From positions 124,001 through 188,000 of the forward strand of contig QVRM01002356.1 in assembly GCA_003439945.1 (NCBI GenBank): 64,000 nt of DNA, written 5' to 3'. A program made the translations under genes and the position numbers. The DNA is from Dermanyssus gallinae (taxonomy: Eukaryota > Arthropoda > Arachnida > Mesostigmata > Dermanyssidae). This document shows positions 23,700 to 36,990 of this stretch, one piece after another (positions within the stretch are counted from its first letter, which is position 1; every line of letters begins with the position of its first letter). The notes beneath the pieces are model-generated. The model was not told where the DNA came from and did not search any database. It saw only the letters and a list, made by a program, of their open reading frames with translations.

Positions 23700-24820
23700 C
23701 ATTCCAACCCTACCTCTCTGTTAAGAAGGCTAATTGGCATGCAGTTCTACCTAAAGTCTGCGAACAGGAGCAACCATGGTGACCCTAGGGAGACGATCTT
23801 GTCACCGCTTCCGCACCAGAGAGGGGAGACTGGTTCCGTCCTCAACGTCAACCCAACTAATATTAGTTTAAACTACTCTTCGTCCAGAAGGATGCGCAGT
23901 GAGCTTGGAAGAGCGTGCGGCCATGCACCTGCAGCTGGCTAGTAGATTCAGGATAGCAGAGATGTCACAGCGGACCACCCCACTCCGAAGATAAGAGGGC
24001 AACGCATTTGATGCGGAGCTCCCTATCGCAGTAAGAATGTAAAAGCCACCAAGGGGAAGGTGTCGGCCGACTCAAATACGGTTTTGCGAGAGGAAGCGAG
24101 TGTTCTTACCGTCATCAAATAAAAGAAGGCTGCCCGTGACACGGTTGGTCCGATAGCGTGGCCGCGTGATCAATTGATTCCGCTCAGTATCACCGCCCGG
24201 CCTACCTCCGGTAGGCAGAAGAGCCAATTCAGTAAGCCACTGCCACTGCCAAAGAGCGTGCATCTATCCCTGCAGCATATCGGTAGCTCGGCTGGAGCAA
24301 AGCAGAAAAGCCCAAGCCAGGCATCTTTGTCGTTGTCCAGGACAACCCTTGAGCACATCTCTCACGGGACGTCACCATCGACTTTCTGACTACTTTGGGT
24401 AAGACGCGTACACTCGAACAAATTCTAAGCCCCTTTGGCTTAGAGAGGCTTCTGCATTCAGAGACTAACGAATCTAAGACTTAGCATACGGACATTTGTG
24501 TAGATACAAATACACAAAGAGCCTCCGGGCCGGGCGGTAATAGTGCTACTGCTATGAAGTAGTACTTACCGAGACCGATCAACGGATTGACTTGCCGTTA
24601 TCTGTGGCAGTCTAGTCGTTAAATACTAAACGGTACTGGTTTCAGCAACTTTTGAAAACCCGTCTGGGCCATTATGACGCCACGCTCGTGACGTCCTAGA
24701 ACGGACCGCTGTCTCCAGGAGGTGTTTGTCTGAGCATGAATGTCGTCGCTCCAATTAATTAGACGTAACGTTAAATATCGTATTGCGTATTCTACAATAA
24801 CTAATGGGACAACGTGGCGC

Positions 24821-24855
<35 letters not shown>

Positions 24856-24994
24856 CAAGCAATACTATTTAAACTGTCACAGGAACCCAGTAGATATGTG
24901 AAACTCGTCACGACCGTAAATTTTAATTCATAAAAGGGCCTCCGTGGAAATTGATCAGAATTAAATGAGGGGCAGAAATTATATATATATATCA
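23700..24994. other. No gene recognised
   Basis: Open frames on both strands at 23739-24390 have no family I know. A TA tract is at 24824-24853 and a short one at 24981. Might be more decayed retroelement. Confidence 0.4.
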
Positions 24995-26075
24995 TTCATA
25001 GAACTCGGCAAGAAACGCGGAAACGTCTTGTTTAGGAGAGAGAGAGAGAGTGAGTGAAATTTATAAACGTAGACATTCTGCCTTTTGTTCTCCTGCATAG
25101 TTGTGCAAAATCTATGCTTGCGGAAGAACCAGTCAACGCATGAAGGAACCAATCATATCGGCGTGTTCGGAGGAAAATTCTGCGCAATGAAGGACACTTC
25201 ACTAGCTTGCGTAGCGAAAAGCGAATAACAAATTGGGAAAAGTCATTAAAAAAAGTCGATATGTTGTTATGTCTTACGTTAACGCTTTTTCGTGAAAAAT
25301 CGTAAAATGTTTCTATTACGACCGAAAATGTGTGTCAAAAATACCAGTCTTGCGCAATAGCAAATTTAATGCCCGCCATTTCTGTACTAAAGTGATGATG
25401 CTGCGTTACGTAGTTGTCAAGTAACTAAGCTTTTTCGATAGCCATATCGAAACCGAAAGCTTGCATACTTGCATAGGATGTACGAGAAAGTTAGGTACAT
25501 ATTTTGAGGTTTGGTAGAACTCGGCAAGAGAATATTTTCTTGGTGAAAGGAGGGGGCGGAAACGTCTTGGCAAAAGGTTGCGGTTCTAAACGTGAAAACT
25601 TGCACGTAAAACATAACAACTATGACTAGCACCATAACTTTAGTGCGAAAATAGTGGGCATTAAATTTGCTAGTGCGCGAGAGTGCTTTTTTGGACGTAC
25701 ATTTTTGGTCGTAATGGAAATTTTTTTTTTACGAAAAAGCGTTAACGTAACATTTCGACTTTTTATGACTTTCCTCAATCTGGCTATTCGCCTTTCGCTA
25801 CGCAAGCTAATAAAGTATCCTTCGTTGTGCAGAATCTTTCTCCGAACATGCTTATATGATTGGTTCATTTATGCGTTGACTGGTTCTCCCGAAAACGTAG
25901 ATTTCGCACAATTATGTAGGAGAAAAAAAGGCAGAATAACTACCTTTATAAACTTCACTCTCTCTCCTAAACAAAACGCTCCAGCGTCCTCCCTTCATAG
26001 GGAAAAAATATTTTCTTGCCGAGTTCTATCAAACCTCGAAAGAAGTACATTTTGATACGAATGACCCTGTATATA
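24995..26075. mobile_element. Fold-back element with a nested partial arm
   Basis: Left arm (GAACTCGGCAAGAAACG..., TAGGAGAGAGAGAG..., TTCATAAACG-like, CACTAGCTTGCGTAGCGAAAAGCG) reappears as reverse complement on the right (CGCTTTCGCTACGCAAGCTAAT..., CACTCTCTCTCCTAAACAAAACG, TTGCCGAGTTCTATC). A third piece of the arm (AGAACTCGGCAAGAGAATATT) is at about 25517. Both outer ends lie by TA runs and CCTGTATATA. No transposase frame. Confidence 0.7.
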
Positions 26076-28090
26076 TATAAATATATATTAACGCACAACT
26101 TCACAGACAACATGTTCTCTGTAGTAATGACGGCCTGGGCGGCTAATTATCGATTGGAAAAATTGCGGCGTTGCTATGCGTAGGCTCGAATCCTAATTGG
26201 ATGAAATATTGTATTCTTCGTTAATTGCTAACTCTGGTCAAGTATTGCGCTCTCGCCACATTGCTCTGCTAGACAAAATCTAATTAAGTGCGCTAATAAG
26301 CATCTTAATAAGCACGATTAGGTGGGTTAAAAAGGGTCATCACGAAATGATGGCATATCTCCTATTGGACAACGCTCTGAGCAAGTGAGTTCAATTAGGT
26401 TTACCTTCCCCTCATTTAAATTTTTTTTTGTGTTGCAGATGATGTGGCCCGTGTGAAGTCTGCAATTGACAAAAACTCAAACCTGCATCACTGATGCATC
26501 GCTGAGAAGATTTTGGGCCCGAATGTGTCCCTTCAAATGATTACGATAGCCTTCGTACGATAGGCTTCACTGAAAACCCCGGGGAGTGAAGTTGCGGCAA
26601 TGGTCGAACTGAAATAAGATTATGAAGTAACGAGCCTCCTAATCTTAAATTGACCTAGTCTCCTAATTGTAAATTGACCAGCTTTGTCTAAATCGCGTTT
26701 GTTGACAAATTCAAACAATGTCTTTTATGCGGATAAGCTAAACAAAAGTTTACAGACGGGAAAACCAAATGTGTATCGTGAGCGTGCATCCCAGGTACAC
26801 TTAGCGTTTAGCAAGCTACATATTTTTTTCTAATCGAAACCAAGCCTAATCATATTGTAGTAAATAGTTACATTTTTCGCTCTCCGTCTTCGGCCCGTAT
26901 CTAGTTACGCTAACGCCCAGGTTCGCGACACGTGGCTCACACTGTTCAAAAGTGACTACAGTCGTGACAGGTTATTTGCTGGACGCTGAAACCGGACTAT
27001 AGAAAAAAAAAGAACAATTAGCACGTTTACTTACGCAATATTATAATCTGAATTGATGAATAAAAAACGAGAGCCGTAGAAAACAGCGCAGATGACAGAT
27101 GCGTAGACAACGCTGACGAATTTAAACGACTCATAAACGGCTAATTTATGAGGCGACATCAAGTGAGGTTTAAAATTTCGTATGCTGGTCGTCACGATTC
27201 GCCTAATTGGTCGGTCAGTTCTTAGTTAAGTAGGCACTCTTTGGAACTGCTGCATGTGACCACGAGTCATTCTGTGCCAAACGTGCCCTTATGGTAGGCC
27301 AACAAATATTGACCGCTCCGACAGCGCTGAGAAGTCAGCCTGCGAGTAGCGTCCACACAACTGGCATTATTTTTGACCTTGCTTCTCTTGTTGCCACCTA
27401 GCCGCAGCTTACGTAGGTAGGTATGTAGTTGAGTATATTGCTATTGAGTATGTAGCTTAATAGCAAATGCCACTGACGCCGGCTCATGTTCGGTTCGAGT
27501 GTGCATATTGAACCCGGTACCCCCCGGTACGTCTAAGCGTATTAAAATAGGAAATTGTAGCTTATTCTTGCTTATTTGTGAGCATCCCATATGTCACCTA
27601 AATGCTAGCAAACCTGTGTTTGAATTATAGCTGGAAGCATTGTTTACAGATGCAGTGCTCATACGACAGTTTCGTTGCAGCTCTTAGAAAGCACCGCCAA
27701 AACATCCGTTCTGCGTACCATACACGTTTATATGTTGCTGCCAACCTCAACATATGCAAGCTACAATGAAAACTATTGACCATTAACGTTTTTTCTTTCA
27801 ATAGTTCCGTTTGGGATGCCACTGGAAACAACGTCTGCACACAAATATTGTCTTGTTTGTGGACAATATTTGTGTGCAAGCAAATATACAAAAAATTGTA
27901 TATTTGCTTATATACAATATATTTGCTTGTATATAAGCAAACATTCTCTCGTATAGAGTATAAGGCATCTTAACTATATAATTTTATCTAATCAATAGAA
28001 GATCTCGCTGAGCTGATCTACGACTCTGATCAGCGATGATCTGATTATCTATCAAAATAACCAGAAATAATAAATTGATAATATATTTCT
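26076..28090. other. No gene recognised; hairpin cluster
   Basis: At 27838-27945 several perfect inverted repeats stand together: ACAAATATTGTC...GACAATATTTGT and GCAAATATACAA...TTGTATATTTGC. One tRNA-box-B-like motif (GGCTCGAATCC) is near 26184. Nothing else supported. Confidence 0.4.
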
Positions 28091-28099
28091 ACACAATTA

Positions 28100-28480
28100 T
28101 CTATTGTATCTGTGTTCTCCAATTGCTACCCATCTGTGCTACAATCAGCGGTCAATAGCGTGGCGAGCTGGTATTATAACAAGGGCATGCTTCTTTCGCA
28201 CACCAAGTGCGCTGTACTACAACACTATGCACTCGACTTTGACTTCACAATTTGTAACAATATGCTGCCAATTTTTTTACTTCCACAATCCAGGAGTTTA
28301 CGCTTCACCTTACTTGGACCTCTGTCGTCACACTGCAGTGGTGTGCAGCGTAATGTTCATACAATTTTCTATTGTTTTATTCTATCCACGCATGAATGCT
28401 ATATTCGTTATTGTCCTTGCTGTCTTTCCTAAATTCACAGCCTGCTCTCCAGTTTGGGAGCTTCAAACGGATGACTATAT
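28100..28480 (+). pseudogene. Decayed LINE reverse transcriptase thumb
   Basis: The frame at 28112 gives LQSAVNSVASWYYNKGMLLS followed by HTKCAVLQH, which fits the L-Q-x-x-L-x-x-V-x-x-W...N-G-L-x-L-N-x-x-K-C-x-V-L pattern just after the YxDD box of jockey/R1-like elements. No catalytic box remains upstream. Confidence 0.4.
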
Positions 28481-28610
28481 AAGACTATTTTCCATAGGGT
28501 GCAAAACACGTTGCTTCAAGTGCCCCAAAGATAGGACTGCCAGTAAATTTTGTCTAGTCAAAATCTACTGTCTGAACAGCGTGACGGAGCCACAATATGA
28601 TTATGCTTAA

Positions 28611-29690
28611 GCCACAATAGTTGCCAATTGCATAAACACTTCTTCGAGATATCTTCAATAATTTATGAAGTCAGTGGTACATTACACTAAAGACAGTGGC
28701 TACGTCTGGTTAAATGGCGTTTACAGTAGACATTGCTTCTCAGTGCTGGTACATCGCTACAAAACTAAATAGATTACCCAATGAAAGACCTAATATTTTA
28801 GCTCTTGTTTTAATGGCGTATGCGTATCAGTATGTGCTTTTCCAGTAAACATGGCTCTTTTTGCTATTTCTTCCAGATATGTTTGTAAGCCGACTCGTAG
28901 GAAAATGTTGTAATGGGTGATTTTAAGTTTGGTTATCTAAACTTTATGTTGCACCTTTTGAGTTTGCAATAATATCCTGCGTATACAATTTGTCTGGATA
29001 ACTTTGAGTAGCCTAGCCACGATGATAGTCTGCCCTAAATACAGCGAGATAGTATCTGAGGGGGAACCTTAATATTGCATAGCATAACCTCACGTGTACG
29101 TACATAGGTAATCTGTTCTGAGAAGTCGCTGTATGCGCCGAATGCAATTCAATCAGTGGCTTTTGTAGACGGCAACGTTCAATAAATTTTTATTTAACAA
29201 TTATTTAAGAAATATTTTCCAATTGTTAGTTTTTTTACAACACTCTTGAGAGGACATGACAACACCGTGCGATCTCGCGGGTATTAATTACCGCGAGTTT
29301 CCGAAAATGTCTGTTTTAGGAGCTTGTAATAAAAGCGAAGGAACGTCATTGTTATAATTATGGGTAAAATGGCTTAGTATAAACATGGCCACACACAAGT
29401 CTCAAAAACTGCGTTCGGTTCCGTTGATCTATGGACGGAGAAGCCGGAAGAACGTGGTAGCGCTTGAAAAGCGGTTCCATCGATACATTGTTCAACATGG
29501 CCGGTGTTTTGTAGAACACTTCGCTTATCTTCTGCTCAACCAAAAACCTCTTCTACGGAAGGCTTGCAGTAACGCCGTAATCGGAAGCTGAAAGCGGGTT
29601 ACCACATTATCGATGCACGGTGTCGTCTTCGACAGACAATAAACCTGTTTATTATGTCTCTGCGACTCTTAAGGTGTGAGCTGAGTTGAA
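28611..29690. other. No gene recognised
   Basis: Short unrelated frames only. The pair at 29358-29591 overlap on opposite strands and have no known family. Confidence 0.4.
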
Positions 29691-29699
29691 TCCTCCTCC

Positions 29700-30560
29700 C
29701 TCCAACACCGGATTATGGAAGGTTTTCTATTCTACCCCTCGGGACTTATGCGAGTCCTGTAAGACGCCTCCTCGTGACCACCCCTGGAAGCGGGTGCTTC
29801 GGCATGCCGGCTAGGATTCAACTTACCAATTTGGCAGGACTCGCGAAACTGATTCATGGCCAACGATGGGACTGGGATTGGACCTTCCCTCACTCGATAT
29901 CTCAGGTAGTCCTGATAAGACAACATAGATATGTACAACCGAACCGTCTCCACCGGACTCTTATCCTAGCGTGGAAAGTCTATCCAAACGTCGCCAAGCT
30001 AAACCGAACAAAGTGCACTCTAATGTACGCGATGAGGTATTTCTCTCCAATTCGGACTTCGACCGACATAACCGAGAACATATGCCCACTGACCTAACCA
30101 TTAGTATTGGCAATAATAATGGCCTTGTAAGCCGAAGGACCCATTTTATGTATGTGACATCATCGTCGTGGGAGGACCTACCCGCCCAAACAGTAGCGTA
30201 GTTGCGCCTCGGATGAAACTAAACTGGAGCACGCAAGACATGACCCTGCTCGCTAGGTTTGAACTGGTCAACGAGCGACGAGGCGTCGTTACCAACGACC
30301 TGCAGCAGTGCGCAAATTTTCTAAAAGCACTTGACTAAATCAAAAGCCAGCGGAAGAAGAAGGCCACCCGAGCCTAGTTTCAAGATCTATATGTAAACTC
30401 AAAAATGTACACATTCCTACCCATCCAAAATGCTAAGGTGGTGGCTGGTAAACCCTTCAGCAATACCGGTAAGAGCCGCGCCATCGTTGTTGCCAATAGC
30501 ATAGGATAATGATAGCCTGATTGTGCGGAATAGTGACTTGAGTAGAGATCCGGTAAATCT
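29700..30560 (+). pseudogene. N-terminal part of a restriction-endonuclease LINE, probably LINE-A
   Basis: Broken frames include MKLNWSTQDMTLLARFELV (about 30211-30270), NERRGVVTNDLQQCANF and IKSQRKKKATRA. A Trp-led Myb-like segment with (M)xLLAR(x)E, then a basic IKxxRKK stretch, is the usual DNA-binding region just before the reverse transcriptase in R2/NeSL/R4-type elements. Several stops; no reverse transcriptase follows in this copy. Confidence 0.45.
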
Positions 30561-31723
30561 GGCCTAAACAGTTGGCTTAGATTACAAAGAGGAGTTTCGC
30601 TTGAGATAACGGAGTTACCTACTATGTAGCATACTTAATATTGTATATACCCGCCTTAGTTTCCGAAAGCAGGGTAGCTAGGATTGCGTTTATACAAAAA
30701 GTAGCTGAAGCATGAGAACGGGAACATTTATACTAATAACTATTGGCCACTATATCCAAAGGACGCTCAACAAGGCGCTAGCTAAGAGGGCGCAGCTTTT
30801 GCTGGATATTCTAGCTATACAGCGTGCAGTCAGGCCGTGTAAAGCAACATACAAAAACTTCAACATCTTGGATCCCATAACACAAAATTCTAGGAAAAGA
30901 CATAATAAATTCGGATTATTTCAATGTACCTACAAAACAAATAGAAGAAGCAGTTTTTCATTAATATTTAATGGCTATCCACGCTCAAACGTGGGTCTTC
31001 TATTAGAACGTATACGAATTTTAGTCCACGACTGCTAGAAGTTTACCCATTCTGCATATGATAAGGAGGGGTTTACTTAAAATTGAACACCTACACCGCG
31101 TTTAATTGAATATCAAGCGGACAGTTTGGTTTAAACCTTCGAAAACAAGGTGCACCATCAGCACAAGCCTTCATCGCCAAAACCATTTTACCAAGCTTGA
31201 AGAACATTGGCTCAAACTTAACAGCAAATTGTCAACAGAGAATTTGTTTTACAGACCCTAGACTAACCCTAGACTGCAAAATGTAAAGGGCCTAGATTTC
31301 CCACCAAGATCTTGCACCTTCAAATTCTAACCGGTCACACATTTGTATCTGAAAAGTTATTGCAAGAGATGTTATTGACCTTAAAATAAATGCACAACAT
31401 TTCCTTAACTCAACTAATGGAGACCTAAAAAAGATCGACTAGTTAAATTAGTTGATTATTATTAAGAGATAATTCTGCTACGTTTTTGCCCTCGCTGTAG
31501 ACATCTTTATTGGCAGAATGGAGTGGAATAAATTACCGACGACTCTGACCCAAATGCGGCAAGTTCGTTCCTGGTTTAGAGAGCATTCTTTTCAAATAAT
31601 GCACATAGACGTAGCAGGGACGAGGCCCGGCCACTCTTAAACAAACTATCGTTGATTAACGCATAGAAGGTACCTTTCTGGTCAAAATACACAGAATAAA
31701 AAGGCGTTGTAGAACTATTGTCG

Positions 31724-31760
<37 letters not shown>

Positions 31761-32532
31761 CTGGTGACAAGTAATCGGCAAATGACAAAATGAGTCGAAT
31801 GACATTTTTTTTTAAACATCTATATAACTTAACGTTGGGTGATCGTATCTAGTTAAAGACATGGCTATGTATTCACTTAGAGGCTGGTACCGGTTTAAGA
31901 GCGTCACCAACCTTGACAGCGATAGGATCATATTGCAATCACACGCGGTACGCCAATCACGCGCGGTCACAATGTTTCATTTAGTTTCAGGCACTGGTTC
32001 ATGATAGTTTTATGAGGAGTACGATGAAATTGATTGTGGCCGAACATTTGGCTTGTGTCTAATTAGTCTGAATATAATACTGTCCATCCTACCGTAATCT
32101 TGTAACTCGTTAGTACGCTTGCGTCTCAGAAAAATCATATTGTCTACGGAATTCTTTGACAAACATTAGTGTATCAGCTAACAAGTCGGACCTTTATGCA
32201 TTGGTTAAATCATTCTCTTAAGAAAGACGGCGTTCCCCATATGTCAAGTTGCTGTACATATGTACTGCTACCGGCTTCGGTAGCAAGACTAGGGCTTGTA
32301 TTATTATATTAACCTATTCGTAGAAAGAACATATTGTTATTTTCAAAAATGATCTATGCACAATGAAACACCTTTTGCGCACAAACCCGCTGCTAGATGA
32401 ACTGAACAGACTCTCCACCACAGCTCTAGACTATTCATTAGCGCTTACTTGAAGTTTGCCGGTAAACAATCTTACAAACAGGATATATGTATGCATGTAG
32501 CCGACACGATAACCAGCCTGCTCAGCTAAACG

Positions 32533-32584
<52 letters not shown>

Positions 32585-32903
32585 CGCTTTTATTTACCAA
32601 ATAAATGGTGGGAGGAAGCCGCCTTGTTGTGCGACTCTCTGGAAACACGCCAGACAAACATATTATCGATGATTTCAGTTCTTGCGATACATTTAGTTAA
32701 ACGCATTCTTTAGACCCTAAGATTGTACATTCACGCATCAAAAACAGCCAGTAAAATGTGAGCTCATAAGATGTGAAACTCCCGTGTGTCATTACTTTTA
32801 AATAAAGTTAACCGCGACGGAAGGTTAACAGCATTCGATATCACATCTTTTATAGAGCCTTTTCAGGAATCTTCTCTCATATGTTTGCACAAATATGAGC
32901 TCC

Positions 32904-32969
<66 letters not shown>

Positions 32970-33057
32970 ACTAAGAATTACTTTCAAAAGAAAAGAGTAG
33001 CAAATATGCTAACACTTTGGAGTGAACAATTGTCGACACGTTAGACGGCAATAAAAA

Positions 33058-33095
<38 letters not shown>

Positions 33096-33875
33096 TGCAT
33101 ATGTCTGTACATATGCACTTTTCGACTCTTCTAGGAAACCTGTATGACGCTACTAATTTTCACTATTTTCGAGTCGACTCTTGTCTGTCTGAAAGGCCGT
33201 TCTTTTTCGAAATACACGGTTTACCTTTGGATTTACCCGTGATCGTCACCCGTAAGTCGAATGGAGAGAGAGAGAGCAAAGGCGGTGGTGACTGTTTACG
33301 TAGCCAGATCATAGAACAACAATAAAGCAAGGATATCTAAATTCGAAATTCTGACACTTCCACTACGACTATGCATTTCGCTCGGGTGTGGTGAGATTAG
33401 AGTAGTCATTCAGGTCGCGTTTATTACTCGTTACTAGTCGCACGCAGAAATCGTGTCGTGTACGGAGAGAGGACAGAAGGCGCCTCCTGAAGTGACGGTG
33501 TGACAGACGACCCGTTCGCCCCATGCTGAGCCGGTCGAGGTAGCAAAATCAAAGGGGGAACGTAAATGTGACGACTGCGTCATCACGCTAGTTAGATGCG
33601 CGCCTGGAGCCTCATCATGATCAGGTGGATGACGATGATGATGATGATGACGGTGACCACCGTGGTGTTCATTATGACCATAATAACCACCACCACCACC
33701 ACCACCATCATCATCATAGTAGCCAACGCGAAGTAGATCATTCGCATTGAGCACCATTGTCTCTCGCAGTGCGTGTAAATTCATGCATGCAACGACAATA
33801 GTTGGCGCCATGGGATGACTAAATGAGATACGGTTGCCAAAAAACCGATTAAATACGCTCGAGCCGTAATATTAT

Positions 33876-33880
<5 letters not shown>
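30561..33880. other. No gene recognised; simple repeats
   Basis: Contains TA runs at 31727-31754, 32538-32565 (followed by an AG run), 32906-32967 and 33060-33094. The His-coding GAT/CAC-rich stretch at 33600-33720 is low-complexity DNA, not a gene I can support. Confidence 0.45.
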
Positions 33881-33883
<3 letters not shown>

Positions 33884-33948
<65 letters not shown>

Positions 33949-33974
33949 TATTATTATTATTATTATTATTATTG
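33884..33974. repeat. (TAA)n / (TTA)n compound tract
   Basis: About 23 TAA units that turn into TTA units near 33950, so the tract is an imperfect palindrome and can fold back. Confidence 0.95.
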
Positions 33975-34254
33975 CTGTGTTGCTTTTGTTGTTGATTGTA
34001 ACAGCGAAGATGATGGGGACGATCGAGATGGTGATGATGACAAAAATGATAGCGTTTCCATGAATTCTGGGATTTTCCCACCTCTTTGTTGCGCTGCTTG
34101 TCGTGGTTTGAATGTGTTTGAACGTGTTACTGTTTGTTTGGTCTGGGTGTATTATTTTTTTTTGTATGGGTGTTTTTGTATCTGTGTGATAGTTAGTATA
34201 TGCTACAGTGTTCACGTACGCACGCCGCGTGCATGCGTACGTGTATGGTTACGA

Positions 34255-34268
34255 GTTGTTGTTGTTGC

Positions 34269-34299
<31 letters not shown>

Positions 34300-34372
34300 G
34301 CGGTTGTTGTTGTTGCTATTGTTGTTATTGTTGTTGTTTATGTTGTTGTTGTTGTTGCTGTTGTTGTTTTGT
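34255..34372. repeat. (GTT)n tract
   Basis: About 35 GTT/GCT units with few interruptions, roughly 900 bp upstream of gene B exon 1. Confidence 0.95.
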
Positions 34373-34572
34373 TATCAGAGTTGCATACAGATATGTAGCT
34401 ATTGCTGTTGTTGACGACGACAATTCCACTGCTTTACATGCTTGCTAGACGTCGTTAGTGACGCCACCTTCGCATTAATGCTGCTGCAGTTGCGGATCGC
34501 CACGCTACAGAGCACACTGGAGATACAGCAAACGAATCGCAAACAATTGACAAACAAATACCACGCTGTGCT

Positions 34573-34597
34573 ATATATATATATATATATATATATA

Positions 34598-34631
<34 letters not shown>
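34573..34631. repeat. (TA)n tract
   Basis: Interrupted TA run upstream of gene B. Confidence 0.9.
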
Positions 34632-34634
<3 letters not shown>

Positions 34635-35259
34635 TTAGGTATTCAAGCAGAGATGCCTGTAATTCTGTGCTGGCAGCGGCGTGGACAACAATGGCATCGG
34701 CAAGTTACGCATTCATCGTCGAGTCCGAACCAGTCACCCTGCCGGCAAATAGGGTGACTCTTCTGTCGAGGATCCAGTAGTAGTAACTCGTTGACGCATT
34801 TCCGGTGGATGGAGAGAGGCCCAAAGAGAGAGAGAGAGCAAGATGAGCGCGAGAGAGAGAGAAGATGGAGAGAATCATCGCGGGAACCTCACTTAACCAG
34901 TCACTGGACATCACCTTTCTTCTTTCCCTTCAGCGAAAGTGATGATCCCGGAGAGCGTCGCTACTGCAAATCCTGCTGTTTGTATTACCTTTAGAACTAC
35001 GGCGCGCTTACAACCACCATTAATACTACTACTGCTACAATAACTGCGTAGTCCTCCCGAACCGCTCTTACAGCACAGCAGCAACAACAGGAACAATAGC
35101 CTGTACCAATCACTACCCGATCGCCCGCCAGGCACGAACAGCCGGCAAACATTTTGTTAACAGTGAGACCAGAGTTTAAGACATTGAGAACGGCTCGATT
35201 TCATCTGGTGTTGCCCAATCAGTAATAAGGAGAATATTAACGTTAACGTGACGAAAGTG

Positions 35260-35341
35260 ATGCAAGTGACCATGACGAGTGTGACGTTTAGTGTGTTTGT
35301 TTTTGCCGCCGTGACCTTTCTGGCCAGCGCTCGCGCTATCT
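35260..35341 (+). CDS. Gene B exon 1: signal peptide
   Basis: ATG at 35260 (an alternative, better-context ATG is at 35272, ACCATGA) opens MQVTMTSVTF, a hydrophobic core SVFVFAAVTFLA and a cleavage region SARAI. The exon ends after one extra nt at a strong donor, T|GTAAGT, so phase 1. A possible 5' UTR acceptor, TTTTGTTAACAG, ends at 35162. The plan is the same as in gene A exon 1. Product unrecognised. Confidence 0.72.
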
Positions 35342-35479
35342 GTAAGTTGACTACTACGTGCTAAGAATAGCTCTCTATTTAAATGCATATGCACGTATAT
35401 AGTAGTAGTGAGACAACTGAGATTTGAAGTCGATATATGTGTGTATATATATATATATATATAGACGCGCTGCGGCTGT

Positions 35480-35915
35480 CGCGCGACATGTCGGCCGTAG
35501 TGAATGTCGCCACATAGTCATTTTACATGCACTCAATCTCGACATACCCTCCGAAAATTCGTAATCACTCCGCAACCACAGCTCGCATTGACATATGTTT
35601 GGTACCAAACTAATCGTTTTTTTGCTGAATATGTTCGTTTTAAGCGCTGTGAGTGGTCGTAGAGTTATGGTGTAGAATTTTATCAGGAACACGACGATGT
35701 GCTTAGTTTCTGTATAGGAGGACTGTCTCGTAAAAACACATTGTGTGCGCCTATGTCGGGCAAAAACACCAGCGTCACAAATTGTAATAATTTCACTTTC
35801 ACTCCGAAGCAGACTTCTCAGATCCCATGTTCCATTAGAAAAAATATTTGATTTAACGGGTTCTACAATTCCATGTATCGCTTTAAAAATCTTTCCGTCA
35901 CACCCTGTATATATG
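35480..35915 (-). mobile_element. Half of the 4.4-kb fold-back element
   Basis: Matches the right arm at 4920-5445 (GCTGTCGCGCGACA, CTCGCATTGACATATGTTTGGTACC, GCTGTGAGTGG, ATGTCGGGCAAAAACACCAG, CACCCTGTATATA) with about 80 % identity and deletions. It lies in gene B intron 1. Confidence 0.75.
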
Positions 35916-35929
35916 TATAACGGATTTTT

Positions 35930-36990
35930 GGAACAAAAACAAATGCCTTCCACTTCATTACGAGTAAAGGTATTTTATTCAAAATTACAACCCTTGCTAG
36001 CTATACACTGTATCCATCTTTCGGGCAACTTGTGCTTTCCTCGTCAAAAGAAGTTCATATGTTTAGAGGCAAACCAATTACCTACCCATTTTTGGACGTT
36101 TTTGTACGAAGAAAATTTCTGGTTTAGCCGCAGCGTGACCATAGCGATGCGAAGAGGTGGTTATCGAATGGAGCCTCGTCTAGCGAATCAGCGTTGTCGT
36201 GGAGCAAAATATTTTTGTCGTGCCGTGTTTTGTATTCAGGTCGTTTTTCGCAAAATACCTGGTTAAAATCGATTATTTATAGACTGTAGCGAGGAGCGTC
36301 GACGGTTTTTACCAGGTATTAGCAACTCATGACAGACAACAGCTTCTGCTGCTTCAGGACCTGACCGTGACTTTCGGCACTTGGAATTGTCGAGGAAGAT
36401 CCACTTCTCATCACTGATCACGATCCGATGCATGATTAACTCCTGTTCAAACCTGACGAGCAGAATATCACAAGTGGTTTATCGGTTTTGTTAGCGTCTT
36501 TCATTCAGTTCTTGTGGGACCCACTTTAAGAGCTTCAGGATCGTCCTCATGGCCTTCAAGCGACTGCAAACGGTTTCTTGACACACGTTTCATTGAGCAG
36601 CGAGTTCTCCTTGCGTTTGCGTGTCATCTACGTGCAACAAAGCTTGCAATTTAGTGTCCTCGATTTGGCGGTTTTCCGCGTGCTGCATCGTTCACTTCGA
36701 AGGTGCCCCTATTGAACTTTTTAAACCACTCAAAACATCAAAACACTGTGATCTGACGAGAGCTTCGACAAACATTTCATACGCTTCGGTCGCAGATCTT
36801 TTCAAATCATAGCAGAAAAGAAGAGCTCCCTGCAAATCAGCGATTTTTTACACAAATTTGACATGGAAATTTAGTAGGAGATACGTAGGTGAAGCTTCTG
36901 AAGTAATGTGAAGTAGACACTTTTACAACATAACTGCGTCATTGCCGCTATTGGCTGCTAGCGACAGCAGCGCCCTCTGTCCATGGAATC
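35930..36990 (-). pseudogene. Decayed mariner in gene B intron 1
   Basis: On the minus strand around 36430-36290 the reading HRIVISDEKWIFLDNSKCRK matches the first catalytic Asp motif of mariner transposases (GDEKWI). Other parts are shifted and stopped. TIRs not identified. Confidence 0.55.

Noticed and set aside
28104..28610. 168-codon frame as a Cys-rich secreted protein
   Set aside because: The overlapping frame fits a decayed LINE thumb region better; no signal peptide at its start.
33434..33811. His- and Gly-rich protein on the minus strand
   Set aside because: Comes from CAC/CAT/GAT low-complexity DNA; no splice sites, start context or family to support it.
34060..34448. Poly-Val, poly-Cys and poly-Leu proteins
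   Set aside because: Three frames of one (GTT)n repeat.
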